60,000 nucleotides of DNA from Membranipora membranacea (GCA_914767715.1 OU612070.1:8265501-8325500), one strand, 5' to 3'. Positions 11,341 to 24,505 are shown, numbered from the stretch's first letter. Numbers and translations are program-made. The notes: generated from the letters alone by a model not told the origin.

Positions 11341-11431
11341 AAAATTGTAATAATATTCCCGATACAGCACATTATGTGTTTAATGCTCTTCTTCAGTCCT
11401 TACAACTAACATACATGGTATTGTTTTACAG

Positions 11432-11503
11432 GACTTATCTCTACCGTCGAAGAAGTATGAGAATATATCTGGTATTGTGAAGCTCGATAACTACCATAAC
11501 GGG
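11432..11503 (+). other. Possible orphan exon
   Basis: A 24-codon open stretch (LPSKKYENISGIVKLDNY) sits between a good acceptor (ttgttttacag) and a GTATGT donor. Its phase does not continue the receptor relict at 8456. No family recognised. Confidence 0.25.
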
Positions 11504-11511
11504 GTATGTGC

Positions 11512-12076
11512 TCAGTGTTTTTCCATGGGTGAGTGATTGGGTTGTTATAGAGAATATGGGTATATAGTTGGAATTGATGTAATAATTTGCTGCATATCTG
11601 TTAATAAAAATTACAATGACTTTTAAACAGTAAAATAGTCAAAGTTAGAATAAAAGACAAAATATGTTTCAACTCACAGCATTAAGGTTATGATACCAGC
11701 GTTGACCGATTTTGACATTTTGTATACCATTGGAAAGCTGCTGAGCTACTGATCGCTAATAGCTCATCAAAAACACGATTGGATGACGTTGCGCCATTTT
11801 ATCGGAGAAATGAGGCCGAGAAAGCTGTTTTTGGCAAAGTGGATGGCTGCGCTACATTGATTGCTAGAAAGTTCAAAACGGGTTACATTCATTCTTAGAG
11901 ACAAATTTCATCCTAATTTAAGGTTGAAAATAATATTTAATGAGCCCAAAGTAGCTTTTTACGTCACATCATAATTCATGTGGTTTTTTAACGTTGATGA
12001 CATAATGCGAAATTTTAAGCAACGATTTGAGACAGTTCGAATGAAAAAGGGCTTTTTTCTTTTTTTTCACTATATT
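11512..12076. other. Non-coding stretch, nothing identified
   Basis: No splice-supported exon was seen. It could be part of a larger unrecognised repeat ending at the foldback element that begins at 12077. Confidence 0.4.
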
Positions 12077-12498
12077 GCTGTTTAAATGACACACACCACA
12101 ATTTTCAGCAGTATATCAAATATGAATCAATATCAGCATAGACCATCTAAGGTAGATACATTTTGCATCATTTTTCCATCAAGTCAGACATGCTGTCAAA
12201 AACACCTTTAAAAGCCCCTTAAATTGGCTGTTTTAGGAATTCTGTGGTGCGCAATTCAAGGAAGACTATACATAGTGTCATATGCTGTTGGCATTTCCTG
12301 TTCGTACTATGCTTAATCAAAGCGGCTTCATATGTGAGAATTTTCAAAAAAGATTTTGTCTGGCTTAGTGTTGGACCTTTTGACGGCATGTTTGATGTTA
12401 TTGATGAATGGCGCAAAATGTATCTACCTTTGATGGCCTATGCATATCTTGATACATTCGACATACTGCTGAAATTTGTGGTGTGTGTCATTTAAACA
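12077..12498. mobile_element. Foldback element, 422 bp
   Basis: Terminal inverted repeats begin gctgtttaaatgacacacac at 12077 and end with its inverse at 12498. The arms match imperfectly for about 105-130 bp around a central region. The adjoining retrotransposon begins within a few bases. Confidence 0.7.
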
Positions 12499-12504
12499 GC
12501 AGTC

Positions 12505-13475
12505 TCTAATCCCCCTGCTACAACACCTCGACACCAGAGTAATAGGATGGGTTTATAGATTCTTGAGTAACTGTGTCCAGCAAACAATGGTGAGCAATCA
12601 ACTGTCTGCACCGATATTGACACATACAGGAACTCCCCGGGGCAGAATACTTTCGTCACTATTATTCTCTATCTATACAAATATGATTACATCTAGACTG
12701 TCGAATATCATAGTACTCAAATATGCAGATGATACTTGTGTAATTGGACTAGTTGGTAATGATTTAGACTTTTATAATTATTTTTCTGAAATTAATAGAA
12801 TCTCCAAACAATGCACCGATTAAGATTCACTATTTGATGCTTCAAAGACAAAGGAAATGCTTGTCTCTACTCAACGTCTCAAACCTGATACTCCTAAACT
12901 GACTCTAGATGGCACTGATATATTGCTTCATGAAAAGGTAAATTACCTTGGTGTAGAGATTGACAACAGACTTAGATTCAAAGATTATGTGCATAAAATA
13001 ACTGGAAAAGCAAGTCAAAGGATGTATGTTGTAAAACATGTTATGTATCTGATTTCAAAGCCATTAGCTTCCATGCTGTTCAAAAGTTTTGTAATTCCAC
13101 TCTTTATGTATTGTCTGCCTGTTTTGCACACCAGCATATATGCTAAAGACAAGAAATTACTAAGAATGATGCCACGAATTCAGGGCTTGACGTAGGTGAC
13201 CTCGATACTATTGTTAAACAGAGAACTAAATCCATTATCATGCGCTGTTTTTCTGATGAAGATCATTTTATACACAATTTTCTTGAACAATGCCCTTCTG
13301 GCTGTCTTAGACATGTTAAATATCGCAGCTCATGGGACAAAGACTGTTTTCTGAGACAAATGTGCATCACACTTAATGAGATTCTTTTTTAAAAAACCAA
13401 AGTTCCATACACTAGTAGCAAGCTCTGATTATGACAAAGTATATGCATCCCTTTTTCGCAACATTTAATGTTTGT
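12505..13475 (+). mobile_element. Decayed non-LTR retrotransposon (CR1/Rex1-like reverse transcriptase), 5' truncated
   Basis: A reverse transcriptase core can be read: GTPRGRILSSLLFSIYTN (PQG box changed to PRG), then KYADDTCVIGL, then NYLGVEIDNRLRF, then the thumb region SFVIPLFMYC. One in-frame TAA follows KQCTD near 12822, and the frame breaks after about 13195. The endonuclease is missing. The 3' end abuts a tetranucleotide run, as in CR1/Rex1-type elements. Confidence 0.8.
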
Positions 13476-13477
13476 GA

Positions 13478-13531
13478 TAGCTAATCAATCAATCAATCAA
13501 TCAATCATGAATGAATGAATGAATGAATGAT
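13478..13531. repeat. Tetranucleotide microsatellite (aatc)n / (aatg)n
   Basis: Several aatc units are followed by six aatg-type units, directly at the 3' end of the retrotransposon and probably its tail. Confidence 0.9.
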
Positions 13532-15299
13532 TTTTACGCGTGATAACGATCAAATCACATCTACTTCCTTTTCCCTAGGTACACATATACCTGGAAATTA
13601 ATTTCACAAAGAAAAAACCTGATAGATCCCTAATTTGTATAAAAATATCAATGAAACTATTCAGTGTTTTTGCATTCACAAATCAATTGAAATTCAGCTA
13701 GGATGTTTTGGATTCAATTAAATTCAATTCATTGAACTCCCGTATTGCACTAGATTCAATTGAAGTTTCAATTCAATCACCATTACTTCATCCAAATTTT
13801 ATTCGAAAATTCCTGAGCCATGCGCACCCTAAGTACAATGGTTGGTAAAGACTGGACTTATAAGCCTTCCTTGCTAATTGTGATATGATGGATTTATTTG
13901 AAGACAATATGTCCTTCAGGTAACTCAGCGTGTGTACTTGAATTACAAAGCAATCATAAAGGCTTGTCCACATTGTCCTAGACAGCCATCCAAGATAGCC
14001 ATCCCAGCCAATGTGAACATGAAAATGACACAATCCCCGTAAGAAAAATGAGTCTGATACAGTATCTGGAAGGTGTCAAACTTTCCAGATACTGTCCTTG
14101 ACTGACCATGAGTACTCATTCTACATCTGGGTACTATGTGGATACAACATTGGGATGCTCTGGGATGATCCTAGACAGTTTGAACACATATCATGATCAT
14201 CCCAACACTATCCCAGACAAAAATCATAAACATATAAGCACACACCTGAATCCAAAGTCGTCTTTAATTAATCTATATCAAGAATGAAAAAAATTATGTT
14301 TATGACAGCAACCCCCCTATTCAAGGCTCGCAAGCAAGCGACAACAAGGCTTCACTTTTATAACTCCTAACTTCTGTCCTAGTATTCAATTGAGCTGTTT
14401 TTAGGCTCATTTTGAAGCTTGTTACCTGAAGCAGTATTTCAGAATTACCTTGTTTTTATTCTCATTGCAGCATAGATGAGTCAGGCCGACAAGGGTAGGC
14501 ACCGGCTAACAGAGGATACTATTTGGGTCATATGAGTAAATCGATTCATAGATCGGATATAGGTCAATACAGGTTTAGGTTAGGGAATAACCAGTGTTAG
14601 AAATGAGCGGGAACTGGTGGGAAATGAGTACCAACAAAGAAATATAGAGGGGTGATATTATGCATGTTGGCCAAATTCGAAGAGCCATCATATATGACTT
14701 TGGTGTTGCCCCACCACTCATAAAGTGAAGGCAACTCCCACTTTACATGAAGTCGGAGTATAAAGGTATATATCCCAAACTCCCTGATATAACAGGACTC
14801 CGCCGAAATCCAGTCAGTCACATAGCGGCAAACAGATAGTGCAGACTACTATCATATTTCGTGCGGAGGAATTCTATTGTACCTTTGTTTGTTTGTTTAG
14901 TAGATCATAAAATCGCATTATAAAATATCAATTATTAAAAATTCAAGACTTCCCTTGGTAGATGCAAAACTAAAAGTACACGAAAAGTTAAAACTGGCTT
15001 TATCACTATATTATGGACTAGCTAACAAAGAAGTTCTGGTCTTTGCATAATAAAAGTCAGACTGTGCGCTGCTGACTGCACGTTTTTTGCCTGTTAGATG
15101 GCTTGAATGTCATCAGTTCTCTGAGTAGGTGATCAATGTTTAGTCGCAGTAATGTTCCACGTCATGGTATATCGGATTTCTGCCGATCAGTTGTAAATGG
15201 GTACCAGACTGGAGCTGCGTGGCTTATGGTTGGAATTGTTTGTGATTTGTACAAATGTATCAGAGACTGTTTGTCTACGCCAGACTGTTTGAGAATAAG
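13532..15299. other. Intergenic stretch, no gene seen
   Basis: It contains a small hairpin at about 14058-14096 (cagtatctggaa against ttccagatactg). A fragment at 14821-14885 (gtgcagactactatcatat) also occurs upstream of the POT genes at about 24865 and 48403. No exon with splice support was found. Confidence 0.5.
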
Positions 15300-16477
15300 T
15301 TAGTTGAGAAAGCGCCATCGCTTGTGAATTAATATCAAGAATACGATAGACAATATATTTATTACGACACCGATATAGTAATAGGTATTTGTAAAAGTTG
15401 CATCAGGGTTTCGGTTAACAGCAAGCAATACTAGATTGGAAAAGCCATCCAAGGAAAAGAATACTCCCATTGCTGTTGCCTGCATTGACCTTGGAGCTGA
15501 CACAATTGTCAATTCATATCCTGAAAAAGAACAACAACAGTTGTATCAAATGAGAGGATTAAGAAATACCATGACACGTGAAGGGAACAACTGTGGATTT
15601 TGAAGCTGATCATGTGTTCAATTGTCCCTTCGTTCCAAATGGGGCTTGGAACAATTCAAACTTCATTAGCAAATGAAATATTAAACTTTGCCTTGATTAT
15701 GGAGTTGGGCTTTTCATCTTTTAGAAAAATGCTACTCATATTTTTGCAACTTAAAGGGCAACCAAGGTTTCGCAGCGATACATTAGTGGGTAGTAAATAC
15801 TGTGCTAGGCAGCATCAGCTTTGTGTATGACGCAGTGCAAAACTCACAGTAGTTGCTGACTCTAAGCCTGGTTACACTTCAGTTTAGGGAAGGTTCCCAG
15901 ACATTGCTGTAATAATGATGGAGCACAGGCTAAATAAACAAGGAACAGGAAACTGCTCTGTGGTATTCTATTTTAGCTGAGTTTGAGTGCCTGATGGATC
16001 AATTGTTTCACAGAAATTCTGGCTGAATAATCATCTGAATTAGATTTTGTCATTTTCCCTATGCAGAAGGTGCAATCTGCTATCAATCAATGAGAATTTG
16101 TTTGAAACCTTGGTTGCCCTTTAAATCTATGTATTTGTTTACCTGCTGTGTATAAGAAAGCCAAACTTATTCCTGGGAAGATGAAGTTAGATATAGAAGA
16201 GTCAGCATCTCCTGAAATTTGAAAGATCATAGCTTTGAGTCAAACACATTTAGGTATGTAAGTTTATATGCAGCCTCCTGGGGACTATTCTACTAACTCA
16301 CACCTGGAAAGACATGTGAAAGCTCAGAAGACAGCTAAGACCGGTCCAATATTCAACCATGTATACTGTGTTAAGAAATTGGCAAAGGTGATTGGGTTAG
16401 CTTATGGAATGAAAGAGCATGAATCTAAATGAATGAACTTTTTTAATAGCCACATTGACCCATTACCCTCGTGGATG

Positions 16478-16625
16478 GTGAGTTGACACAATCGGTTAGG
16501 GTCCTTACCTATCACTTTCATGTGATTGGTGCCGCAGGTGTTGTGGGTTCAAATCCCACTCGGTGACCTTTCTAGGTCGGATTGTTTCAGTACCCGGCGC
16601 CTTTGGGAAGTATATACTACTGTTT
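16478..16625 (+). mobile_element. tRNA-derived SINE
   Basis: Box-A-like acaatcggttagggtcc and box-B gggttcaaatcccact are followed by a body (cggattgtttcagtaccc) akin to that of the SINEs at 9961 and 19893. The 5' and 3' ends do not pair as an acceptor stem, so it is not a functional tRNA gene. Confidence 0.6.
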
Positions 16626-17239
16626 GCTTACCTCTTTGGCAGACGTAGCAAACAAGTGTGATAATCATACTTATTTCTCCAGCCACAATGCGAAGGAGTA
16701 AGGTGATTGAAATACCCCATTTGCGGCGTAGTACGAATGAGAATGCTTATATTACTGGTACAAACGCCAAAGTCGTGGCTCGCTGGATCACATTTATAAT
16801 TATCTTGGGAGAAAGAAATAAATTTTGTGTTAAAAAAATAAATCGATGTTTAAAACTAGTGTCATTCTGTGCACCGAAACATGTTTTGTCTTTTTTCTAA
16901 CTACGCTGTTGTCCTGCCAAAATGGGGACCTCTATGATATTATCTATTGGATATTTCATTGATTAAAAGGAATTGCACATTTTAATCACAGATATGAGGT
17001 ATGCTGCAAATTATTACCTCAATTGAAACTACATACCCATATTCTCTATAACAACTCAATCATCCACCCATGGAAAAACACTAAACACATACCCTGTTTT
17101 GATAGTTATCGAGCTTTAATATTCTCTCATGAGAATCACCAGATATATACTCATACTTCAGTGACGATAGGGATAATTCCTTTTAAACAAAACCATGTAT
17201 GTTAGTTGCAAGGACTGAAGAAGATCATTTGACACACAA

Positions 17240-17914
17240 GGTATTGTCAGGGGCGTATTTCAGTTTATTATTCAAGGCCAGATCCGCGGGAAGCTGGAAA
17301 AATGTTTGAGTCTGGGGTTGGCAAGTAAAAATCTGGGGTCGAGATCATTGATCTGGGGTTGATATCTAACAGACCTACACAACCAGTATGATAAGGAGGC
17401 CTGTGCCCTCGAGGCAGTCAAGTGATGTAATGTGTAGCGATATGTACCAAGGAGATGTACTCACTCTCAGCAGTATCATGAATGTAATTTGGACTGACCA
17501 CCATTATTCTCCCTGATTGCATATGATTAATATGATGATTCTATTTTAATTTGGCTTGCAAACAACTCACTTGGTCTGAGATGTGATGTAGAGTTGAATC
17601 TAGGAGTTAATAAATACGGAATGGAGGAATCGCATGCCAAGGCCATTCACTGAAGGGATTAGTTCAGTTATGTTAGCTGTATTGTATAGATAGTAGGCCC
17701 AGTGGGTGGTGAGTTTGAGCTTATTTTCAGCCTGTTATACTTCTCAACCCCAGATTTTATCTCCTAACCCCAGATCTATTCAACCTTTGTATGGCCAGGG
17801 GTTTGGGGGTACTCCTTATGCCCCTGGGTATTGTATCAGGAATACTATTACAATTTTATGACAACGTAAGATGTACACGAGCCTCAAATTAGTGTTTGAT
17901 GATTCACCACTTAC
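17240..17914. other. Intron sequence with dispersed tctggggt repeats
   Basis: Copies of the ggcaagtaaaaatctggg repeat lie at about 17318-17360, with inverted pieces at about 17745-17790. No exon seen. Confidence 0.45.
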
Positions 17915-18790
17915 ATATTTGGTAGGAAGCCATGAGCTGCAAGAAAGCGGCAATATACAGAGTATAACTAGAAAGTACTTTCCAAAATGCTCCCTCTCTT
18001 TTACCGCTTGCTTGGGATAATCTCCACCATTTTTGTGAATAGCAGTGGAGAGAAATGCCTCTCCTTTTTTCAGTTGGCTGAAAGCGCATAAGAAACACAG
18101 CGATCAAACATTTTAAGATCTTGAAGATGTGAAGTGAACATTCATGATCCTTATAAATCTGTTCCATTGAATATTATTAACAGAAATAATTTGACGCTCA
18201 AAGCTGTACTTCCAATAAGGGAGCTATGTTCTTGTTTTTAGACTACAAAAGTGCAAGTTGTTATATCCAATGCATGATGGAATTGAGTATGGTTCAATAT
18301 GTCTGTATTCTGATTAACCCCTCTCCGTCCCCGTCCCCTCATCAAAAGTAGAAAAGTAGCAACCTAGATTGGAAATTTGATCAAACTTGCTATCTTGGTC
18401 AGACTTATATCCCCTTACACGCTAGGCAACAATCGAACTCAATTGACAACTTGTTCGTTGCTTGGCTCATCTCGGATCAATCAACCAATGAAGAGCTTTG
18501 AAATTTTCTTGAACAAAGAAAATCCGTTGAAAAAATAATTCACTCCAGTTGTGGATTTTACTCACCTTCTCCTTTCCAGGGCCTGTTTCCAAATACCAAA
18601 GCTGTCTACAATGACACTGACATCTGATGGTGGTTCTCTTGTTGACTTTGACAAGATAACTTCAATGAAAATATACATGTTTCTTCCTTATAATCCAAAT
18701 GATTGCGGGGAAAAATATGGGTGCGCTTTACGCATTTCCAATCGCTAGGGATGATCGACGCCAATGTTTATATATTGTTTGGCAGACAGG
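17900..18790. repeat. Inverted repeat partner of 10.23-11.34 kb
   Basis: It contains POT exons 5 and 6 of copy A and their flanking introns, matched in reverse orientation at 10230-11340. Confidence 0.75.
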
Positions 18791-19892
18791 GTATTTGCCA
18801 TAAGATAAGACAAGATGAGATAGCTTTTATACGTTAACTTTGTCAAAGAAAAGTTACAATAGTGTTGAGGAAGCTTTATTGATGTTCATACAATCGCCAT
18901 TTAAAATTTGAATGAAGTTGGAATAAAACTGTTTAGAAATCTCTCATTTCCGGTCTTCGACATGCAATAGAGTGACCTTGCACTCTCATAGCAGTAATAT
19001 AAAATATGTGTGTCACATCTAATAAAATTCTGAGCTGAGTTTTCAATCCTGGTATTGACATGGTGCACCATGTCTAAAAAGTAGGCATTTCTATCCAAAA
19101 GTTTACACAGTATTTGCCTTTCGCCATACTTGCCAAGTCTCCCTATTTAGGTGGGACTCTCCAGATTTTCACACCTAATTTTGTCCACTTCCCACTTTTG
19201 TTATTCGTTCCAAGCACTTGTTGATGAGTTACTGGTAAGGTCTTTGCACACCAAATTGAAAGAAATTGTGCTGTTTAATAATATACTAACGAATTAACCT
19301 GTTGTATTAAAATTCAGACGTTTTAAGATTTACTATTGGCTAGAAACGCTCTCAGAACATTTGCGTCCGGCTTCATCCAGGACTCCATTGGCGGCTCACA
19401 CCACCCCTGCACCCACAGGTGCAATTTCCCTGTAAATTGAAATTTCCTTCTTTTGAATTTCAGTTACTTGGCGAGTATGCCTTTCGCCTCTTGCCTTTGC
19501 GATGTTAGATATTGTTAATTCGGTTCAAAAATGGCAAGCAAATGAACAATATCACCATAAAGTGTCGGAATCTTAACAATGGACAGCAAAGTTAGTTGAA
19601 GGGAGGTTGAAGGGAAATTTTGCAGAATTTAATCTTATTTAAAAGTGACCGTTACCTGTTTGTTAGACAGTTGTCAACAAGATTTCTTTAGTTTCTTTTA
19701 AGTTTCCTTAGTTGGTTTAGAGAGGACAGCCTGCTAATACTTCATGTCTTGGGTTTGATTGCCAAGACAGACAGAGAGTGAGATAGAGTATCATAAGGGC
19801 AGAAAAACATTCTTGTGCCCAAATTTCATTGGTAATTCTCAAATATCTATACTTGGTGCAATGCTAAAGTAAGTAAATCATAAAATATCCCG

Positions 19893-20082
19893 ACCTGTCC
19901 TGCCCATAAAAGTTCTAGCTAATGACCAAGTTAATTTGAGAGAGATAGACCCAAGGGTGCTGGAACAATCAACCTTGAAAGCTCTTCAGTGGGACTCGAA
20001 CCCACGACTCCTGGGGCACCAATGGCCTGGCAGCAAATAGCAAGCGCACCAAATGACTGCTAGAACCATCACAGTAATCGAC
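19893..20082 (-). mobile_element. tRNA-derived SINE, inverted
   Basis: Read on the minus strand it has a perfect box B (gggttcgagtcccact), then aaggttgattgttccagcac, and ends near cttttatgggcaggacagg. It matches the element at 9961-10155. Confidence 0.65.
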
Positions 20083-20410
20083 CTTAACTATTTCGCCATA
20101 TAACAATTGTTAGAAAAAATAATTTTAAAAGCATCTTACCAACAAATATTACAAAAGTGCTCAATGTGGATGCTGCCAAGGTCAAGCCAGACATACCGAC
20201 TAACATGGAGTTGAACACAGTGTTAAGGTCTGCTGGTGCTTGACTGATTTCATACTCATACCACTACACTTTTTTGTTCGTATCCACAAGACCGCAGAAC
20301 ATGATGGCTCCTGTATCTCCAAGTGTCCAGCACCAAAAGTAGCAGTAGAGTGGCTTAAGGGCCTCCCTTCCTTTTATCTGTAGATTGAACATGGTAATCT
20401 TCATTAACAT

Positions 20411-21849
20411 GTTCTTTCAAAAATATGTTAACTGTTCTTTCAAAAATATGTTAACTGTTCTTTCAAAAATATTTGAGAAACACATAAATCACCATCTGCA
20501 AGAATATCTCACTAAGAACAAAATCATCCATGAGCTTCAATGTGGATTTAGAAAAGGCCATTCTTGTTCAGACAGTTTATTTAAAATTATTTCAGACTCT
20601 TTGGTGGAGAAAATTAATGGAAATGTTATGACATTACTTTTTCTGGATTTTAAAAAGGCATTTGACTGTGTATCCCATGTTTTACTACACAATAAGTTGA
20701 AGGCTTGCGGCATCGGAGGAAATATGTTAAAACTTCTTGACACCTTTCTGACAGACAGAAGGCAGTTTGTTAAACTCAATAATATTGAATCTTGTAGATT
20801 GCCTATCACAATAGGGGTACCTCAAGGTTCAATCCTAGCACCAACTTTGTTTCTCATCTTCATAAATGATTTATTAACTTCATCAAAATCAGACTCATCA
20901 TCATATGCATATGCTGATGATACAGTGTTCCTGTCATCTAATAAAAACCTTCAGCAACTAAAGGCAAAGGCATCTGAAGATTTAAGTGGCATTTTGGATT
21001 GGTGCAATCGTAACCGGATGGTTATAAATGTTCAGAAATCTCATTACATGCTACTTAATATCTCAGATCCGCTTTATGACCTGGAACTGTACATAGGGCA
21101 TGAAAAACTAAACAGACAGAGAACTACAAGGCTTCTGGGTTTTGTGTTGAATGACTCGCTTGCATGGCAGGATCATCTAGAGTATGTATATAAAAAGGTA
21201 CAACGGAATGTTTACCTACTTCAAAATTTGAGATACTTCTTGGATATAGCAAGTGCCCGCACATTTTACTTCCAGTTTATCTATTGTCACCTTATATATG
21301 GTATCCATATCATTGGCAACTTGTCCTGCAATAATGCCCTCAATAGATTATTTTTGTTGCAAAAACGGGCTTTACGCATTATCGCCAATGTGCATTACAT
21401 CCCGTATTATCTCATTTCAACCGAATCCATTACACAATCATTACAACTCCTACCTCTTCCTAAGCTTGTTTGTTATTTCACTTCACTTTTTGCGCATAAG
21501 ATAAACAATTTTTTAACACCTCCATTTATATATAGAAGATTTAAAAACATTACCAAGTTCAATTTTCGTGATAAACATTTACTTTTATATCATACAGACA
21601 ATCTAAGATACAAAGTTTCTGCTACATACAATTCTTTACCGTTACATTTGAGATCTAAAGAGAAGTTCAGTTCATTCAAAACTTTACTTTTCAACCATAT
21701 ATTATCGACTTGACCAACATCATTGATGATATTATTTCCCTTCTGTTTCTCTTTTTTGTTATAAAAAAAAAATTGTTTTCTGGCACTGAGTGCAAAACAT
21801 TTCGAATGAGATGACTTTTGATGCCAATAAAAAGTATATATATTAACAT
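20411..21849 (+). mobile_element. Young 5'-truncated non-LTR retrotransposon with target duplication
   Basis: An 8-bp duplication attaacat (20403-20410 and 21842-21849) flanks the insert. The matching site in block B (about 45985-45995) is empty. The insert has one intact frame to 21713 with reverse transcriptase motifs ELQCGFRKGHSCSDSLF, FLDFKKAFDCV, GVPQGSILAPTLFLIFINDL and YAYADDTVFL, plus the thumb region. The CR1/L2/Rex1-like assignment is by recall. The endonuclease is missing. The 5' end is a threefold 23-bp direct repeat (gttctttcaaaaatatgtta plus act) from 20411. Confidence 0.9.
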
Positions 21850-22175
21850 CATGATAAGCTTCTGACATTGTAATTATCCTCACCGTATCGTATACATGGA
21901 AACATATACATGGCAAATTATTGGTGCACCGTTATATGAACTAAAAATTTTAAAAAGAGCAAAAAAAGCTGAAGTTATACCTGGTCCCCAGCTAATGCAG
22001 GTACAGCTGTGATTAGCATAGATTTAAAGCAAGAAAGCACTAATATCACAGCCATGTATAGCGTCAATATGTCTTTTCCTTCTGCTCCCCAGTTGTAATA
22101 AGGTCATCAAATTCACAGTGTGGATACTGCTTTCCATCTAGTGGTCTGATTAGGGTGCAGTTAAGTTTATAACTA

Positions 22176-22674
22176 TACTGGGTCAAGGATTGATAGGGGG
22201 ATGGGAAAGTGGTATATATAAAGCTTAAATTCATTTGACTGTATGAAGTTTTCTGCATGGGTATGTAAAATAGACTCCCCCAACTCACCTAAGTGCCACT
22301 CACATTATTGTACCACTTTTATATACTTTTCATGTGGATTCAAACTCATATAAAAAACAATGGGCAGTATAAATTTGGAGTTATCTGCTCTCAATTTGCT
22401 AAAATAATTCATTTGACTTTTTACCTGCAAGCTTTTTTTTGGGACTATGATCACCAATGGAGATTATTCAGAAATGCAGAAATTCTCAACTACATAGGAA
22501 AATAATTTTAATCTTGGCATTGCTTAGTTAATTTTTACCATCAATCATTGTCATCACTCTTATTCAATGCCGAGATTATTCAAGATTGACAAATAATAAA
22601 TGTTACAAGGGTGAGTAGTACAGATCATGAATAAATTAGAAATTGCCTTCCCCTGGTTAACTCTTGATGGAGTA
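22176..22674. mobile_element. 499-bp MITE inserted into POT exon 3 (TA target)
   Basis: The copy B exon reads straight through this point. In copy A, ta (22174-22175 and 22675-22676) flanks an insert whose ends are tactgggtcaaggattgat and the inverse of tactccatcaagagttaac. The TA duplication and imperfect inverted ends suggest a Tc1/mariner-type non-autonomous element. Confidence 0.75.
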
Positions 22675-24505
22675 TAGCTTCAAACATGGCACCAGCCGTG
22701 TAGGCGAAGCTGATAAAGTCAAAATGAGAACTCATATCATTTTCTTTACAAAACCCTTAATCTTACAATTGTATTACGATAATAATATAATGGATATAAA
22801 AGGGAGTTGTTCTTTTTCAGTACAAATTCAGATAACTCAACACAACTTGTAAACGCAAGCAAAGAGAGGATAAATGTCTTGTTTAATTATGCAATCAGCC
22901 TAGACTTCACGTCCGGTGGCTGTCCTACATGTCCCTTGAAATGTCACTGATTTAAATACCACTCAGCTCAGTGGATTTCAGCATATGCAGTTAAATGTAA
23001 GTCTATTCTGACAACTATCTAAAGTTTGGGCTCCATTCACTGAGCTGTTACAGGGCGAGTGAGGTCAAACTGATTGGTTATTTAAACCATCGAAACACCA
23101 ATAAGGTCATCTTAGGGCATGTAATTGCCGATCTGTCAAAGTCTAAGGTCTTAAAAGCCGGAGACTGGGTACGTTTCCCAGTTGCGGCAGTCTCTCTCTT
23201 GAAGTTGAAGCTCATCGAAACAGGCACAATTTACTATAGACTAACCAAGAGTTGAAAATACAGGACGACCTAGGTCAACCTCATAATCTACATAAATACA
23301 CACTGACTTCAATATATGCTGTTTCATTTTTATGCGCACAGTCAAAGCTTAGTATATAAAGTATGCTAATTATATTATTTCCATAATCTATAATAGGATT
23401 TGGGGCATTGTAAGCTTCCATTGGATTGGGTCGATGCCTCGAAAAATTTAAGGTAAATATATACGAACGAAAATCAAACCGACCCTTTCCTTTAGCAGAT
23501 TTCGACTAGGGTTTTTTGCAGTTATTTTATTCAGGGCCATTCTATTTAGCTTATTCTAGGGGAGATAGTGCCTCCATGTTGCCCTAGAACTACCCGGCCT
23601 GCTCAAAGATTGGGCTGAAGTAAAAATAAATCAATTCAGATCAAACACTAAGGCAGGCAGCGCCAATTGATAAGTAGGAGAGAGTACTCACCAGATCCAC
23701 ATGATCACTGACCCTATCAGTAACATTTTTGTCTTACGTATCCAAGCATCAGACACCAATCCAAATATAACAGCGCATAAGTTTTGCATAACTGCTGATG
23801 ATACCGGCACCAAATAAACACTAAAAAAAAATATTTTTTTACAGATGAGCTCGATCAATTTACATTCTAGGTTGAGATTTCTGGTTTTTAGATTTTCTGA
23901 GTAATCGGCAGCGATAAAAATTGCTCTAATTATTGATTGATGAAAGCTTGTACTTTTCCACCATCAAAGATATTCCAACCAAATTTTGGTTGATTGATTT
24001 GTTATGAAATGTTGACAGCACACAAATATGGTCACCCTTTTCTTAGGAAGTCACAATGATATGATAGATATTATATGAAGTCACAATGATATGATAGAGT
24101 TTTTTGAAGCACCCTAGTAGGAGGTAGTCCATTGATCAAGATATCACGACAGGCCTAAATTAATGAACAGTTAAGATGATATATATAACATTACTTGTCA
24201 GATCTTTCTCTATCAGGTTTGCGATCTCCTACCGGAGCAAATAAGGGGTCATACAATCTCATCAGCATAGGTAACCACATTGAAAGAGAGCGAAAAGCAA
24301 CACATCTTAGAAAGTCGCTCAAAATTAGTCCAGCTATAGCAAGTATCCGACGACGCTGTGATAAGAATCTGCCAGCGCTGTTGTAAAAGCTAGTTCTACC
24401 AATGTAGTCTCCACTTGAATGGCGCAATTGTTCTTTCTGGGTCCCTTCATCCTCGTTGATAGTGTTGCTTTCAGATTTGCAGCCCGAGTTTATTTCCATG
24501 TTTAA

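Larger units (their letters stand above)
15300..24499 (-). pseudogene. POT/SLC15 proton-oligopeptide transporter pseudogene, copy A
   Basis: Nine exons in consistent phase: 24195-24499, 23692-23820, 21981-22709, 20140-20377, 18566-18659, 17915-18077, 16632-16782, 16143-16211 and 15300-15520. Once insertions are discounted they would encode about 532 residues, the usual size for this 12-helix family of proton-coupled peptide/histidine transporters. Diagnostic pieces: GLVSDAWIRKTKMLLIGS, ITAVPALAGDQ plus IKGREALKPLYCYFWCW (the POT signature region), and SAPRSMQATAMG near the C-terminus. Lesions: a 499-bp MITE in exon 3, a one-base loss in exon 3 (22086-22090) relative to copy B, TAG at 20264-20266 and TAA at 16747-16749. 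A LINE sits in intron 3. The 5' side shows an acceptor just upstream of the ATG, implying a 5' UTR exon. Confidence 0.85.

Noticed and set aside
16490-16590. Functional tRNA gene
   Set aside because: Box B is good but the acceptor stem does not pair, and the same body follows other tRNA-like heads, so it is a SINE.
24195-24386. Plus-strand 63-codon frame
   Set aside because: Antisense to POT exon 1.
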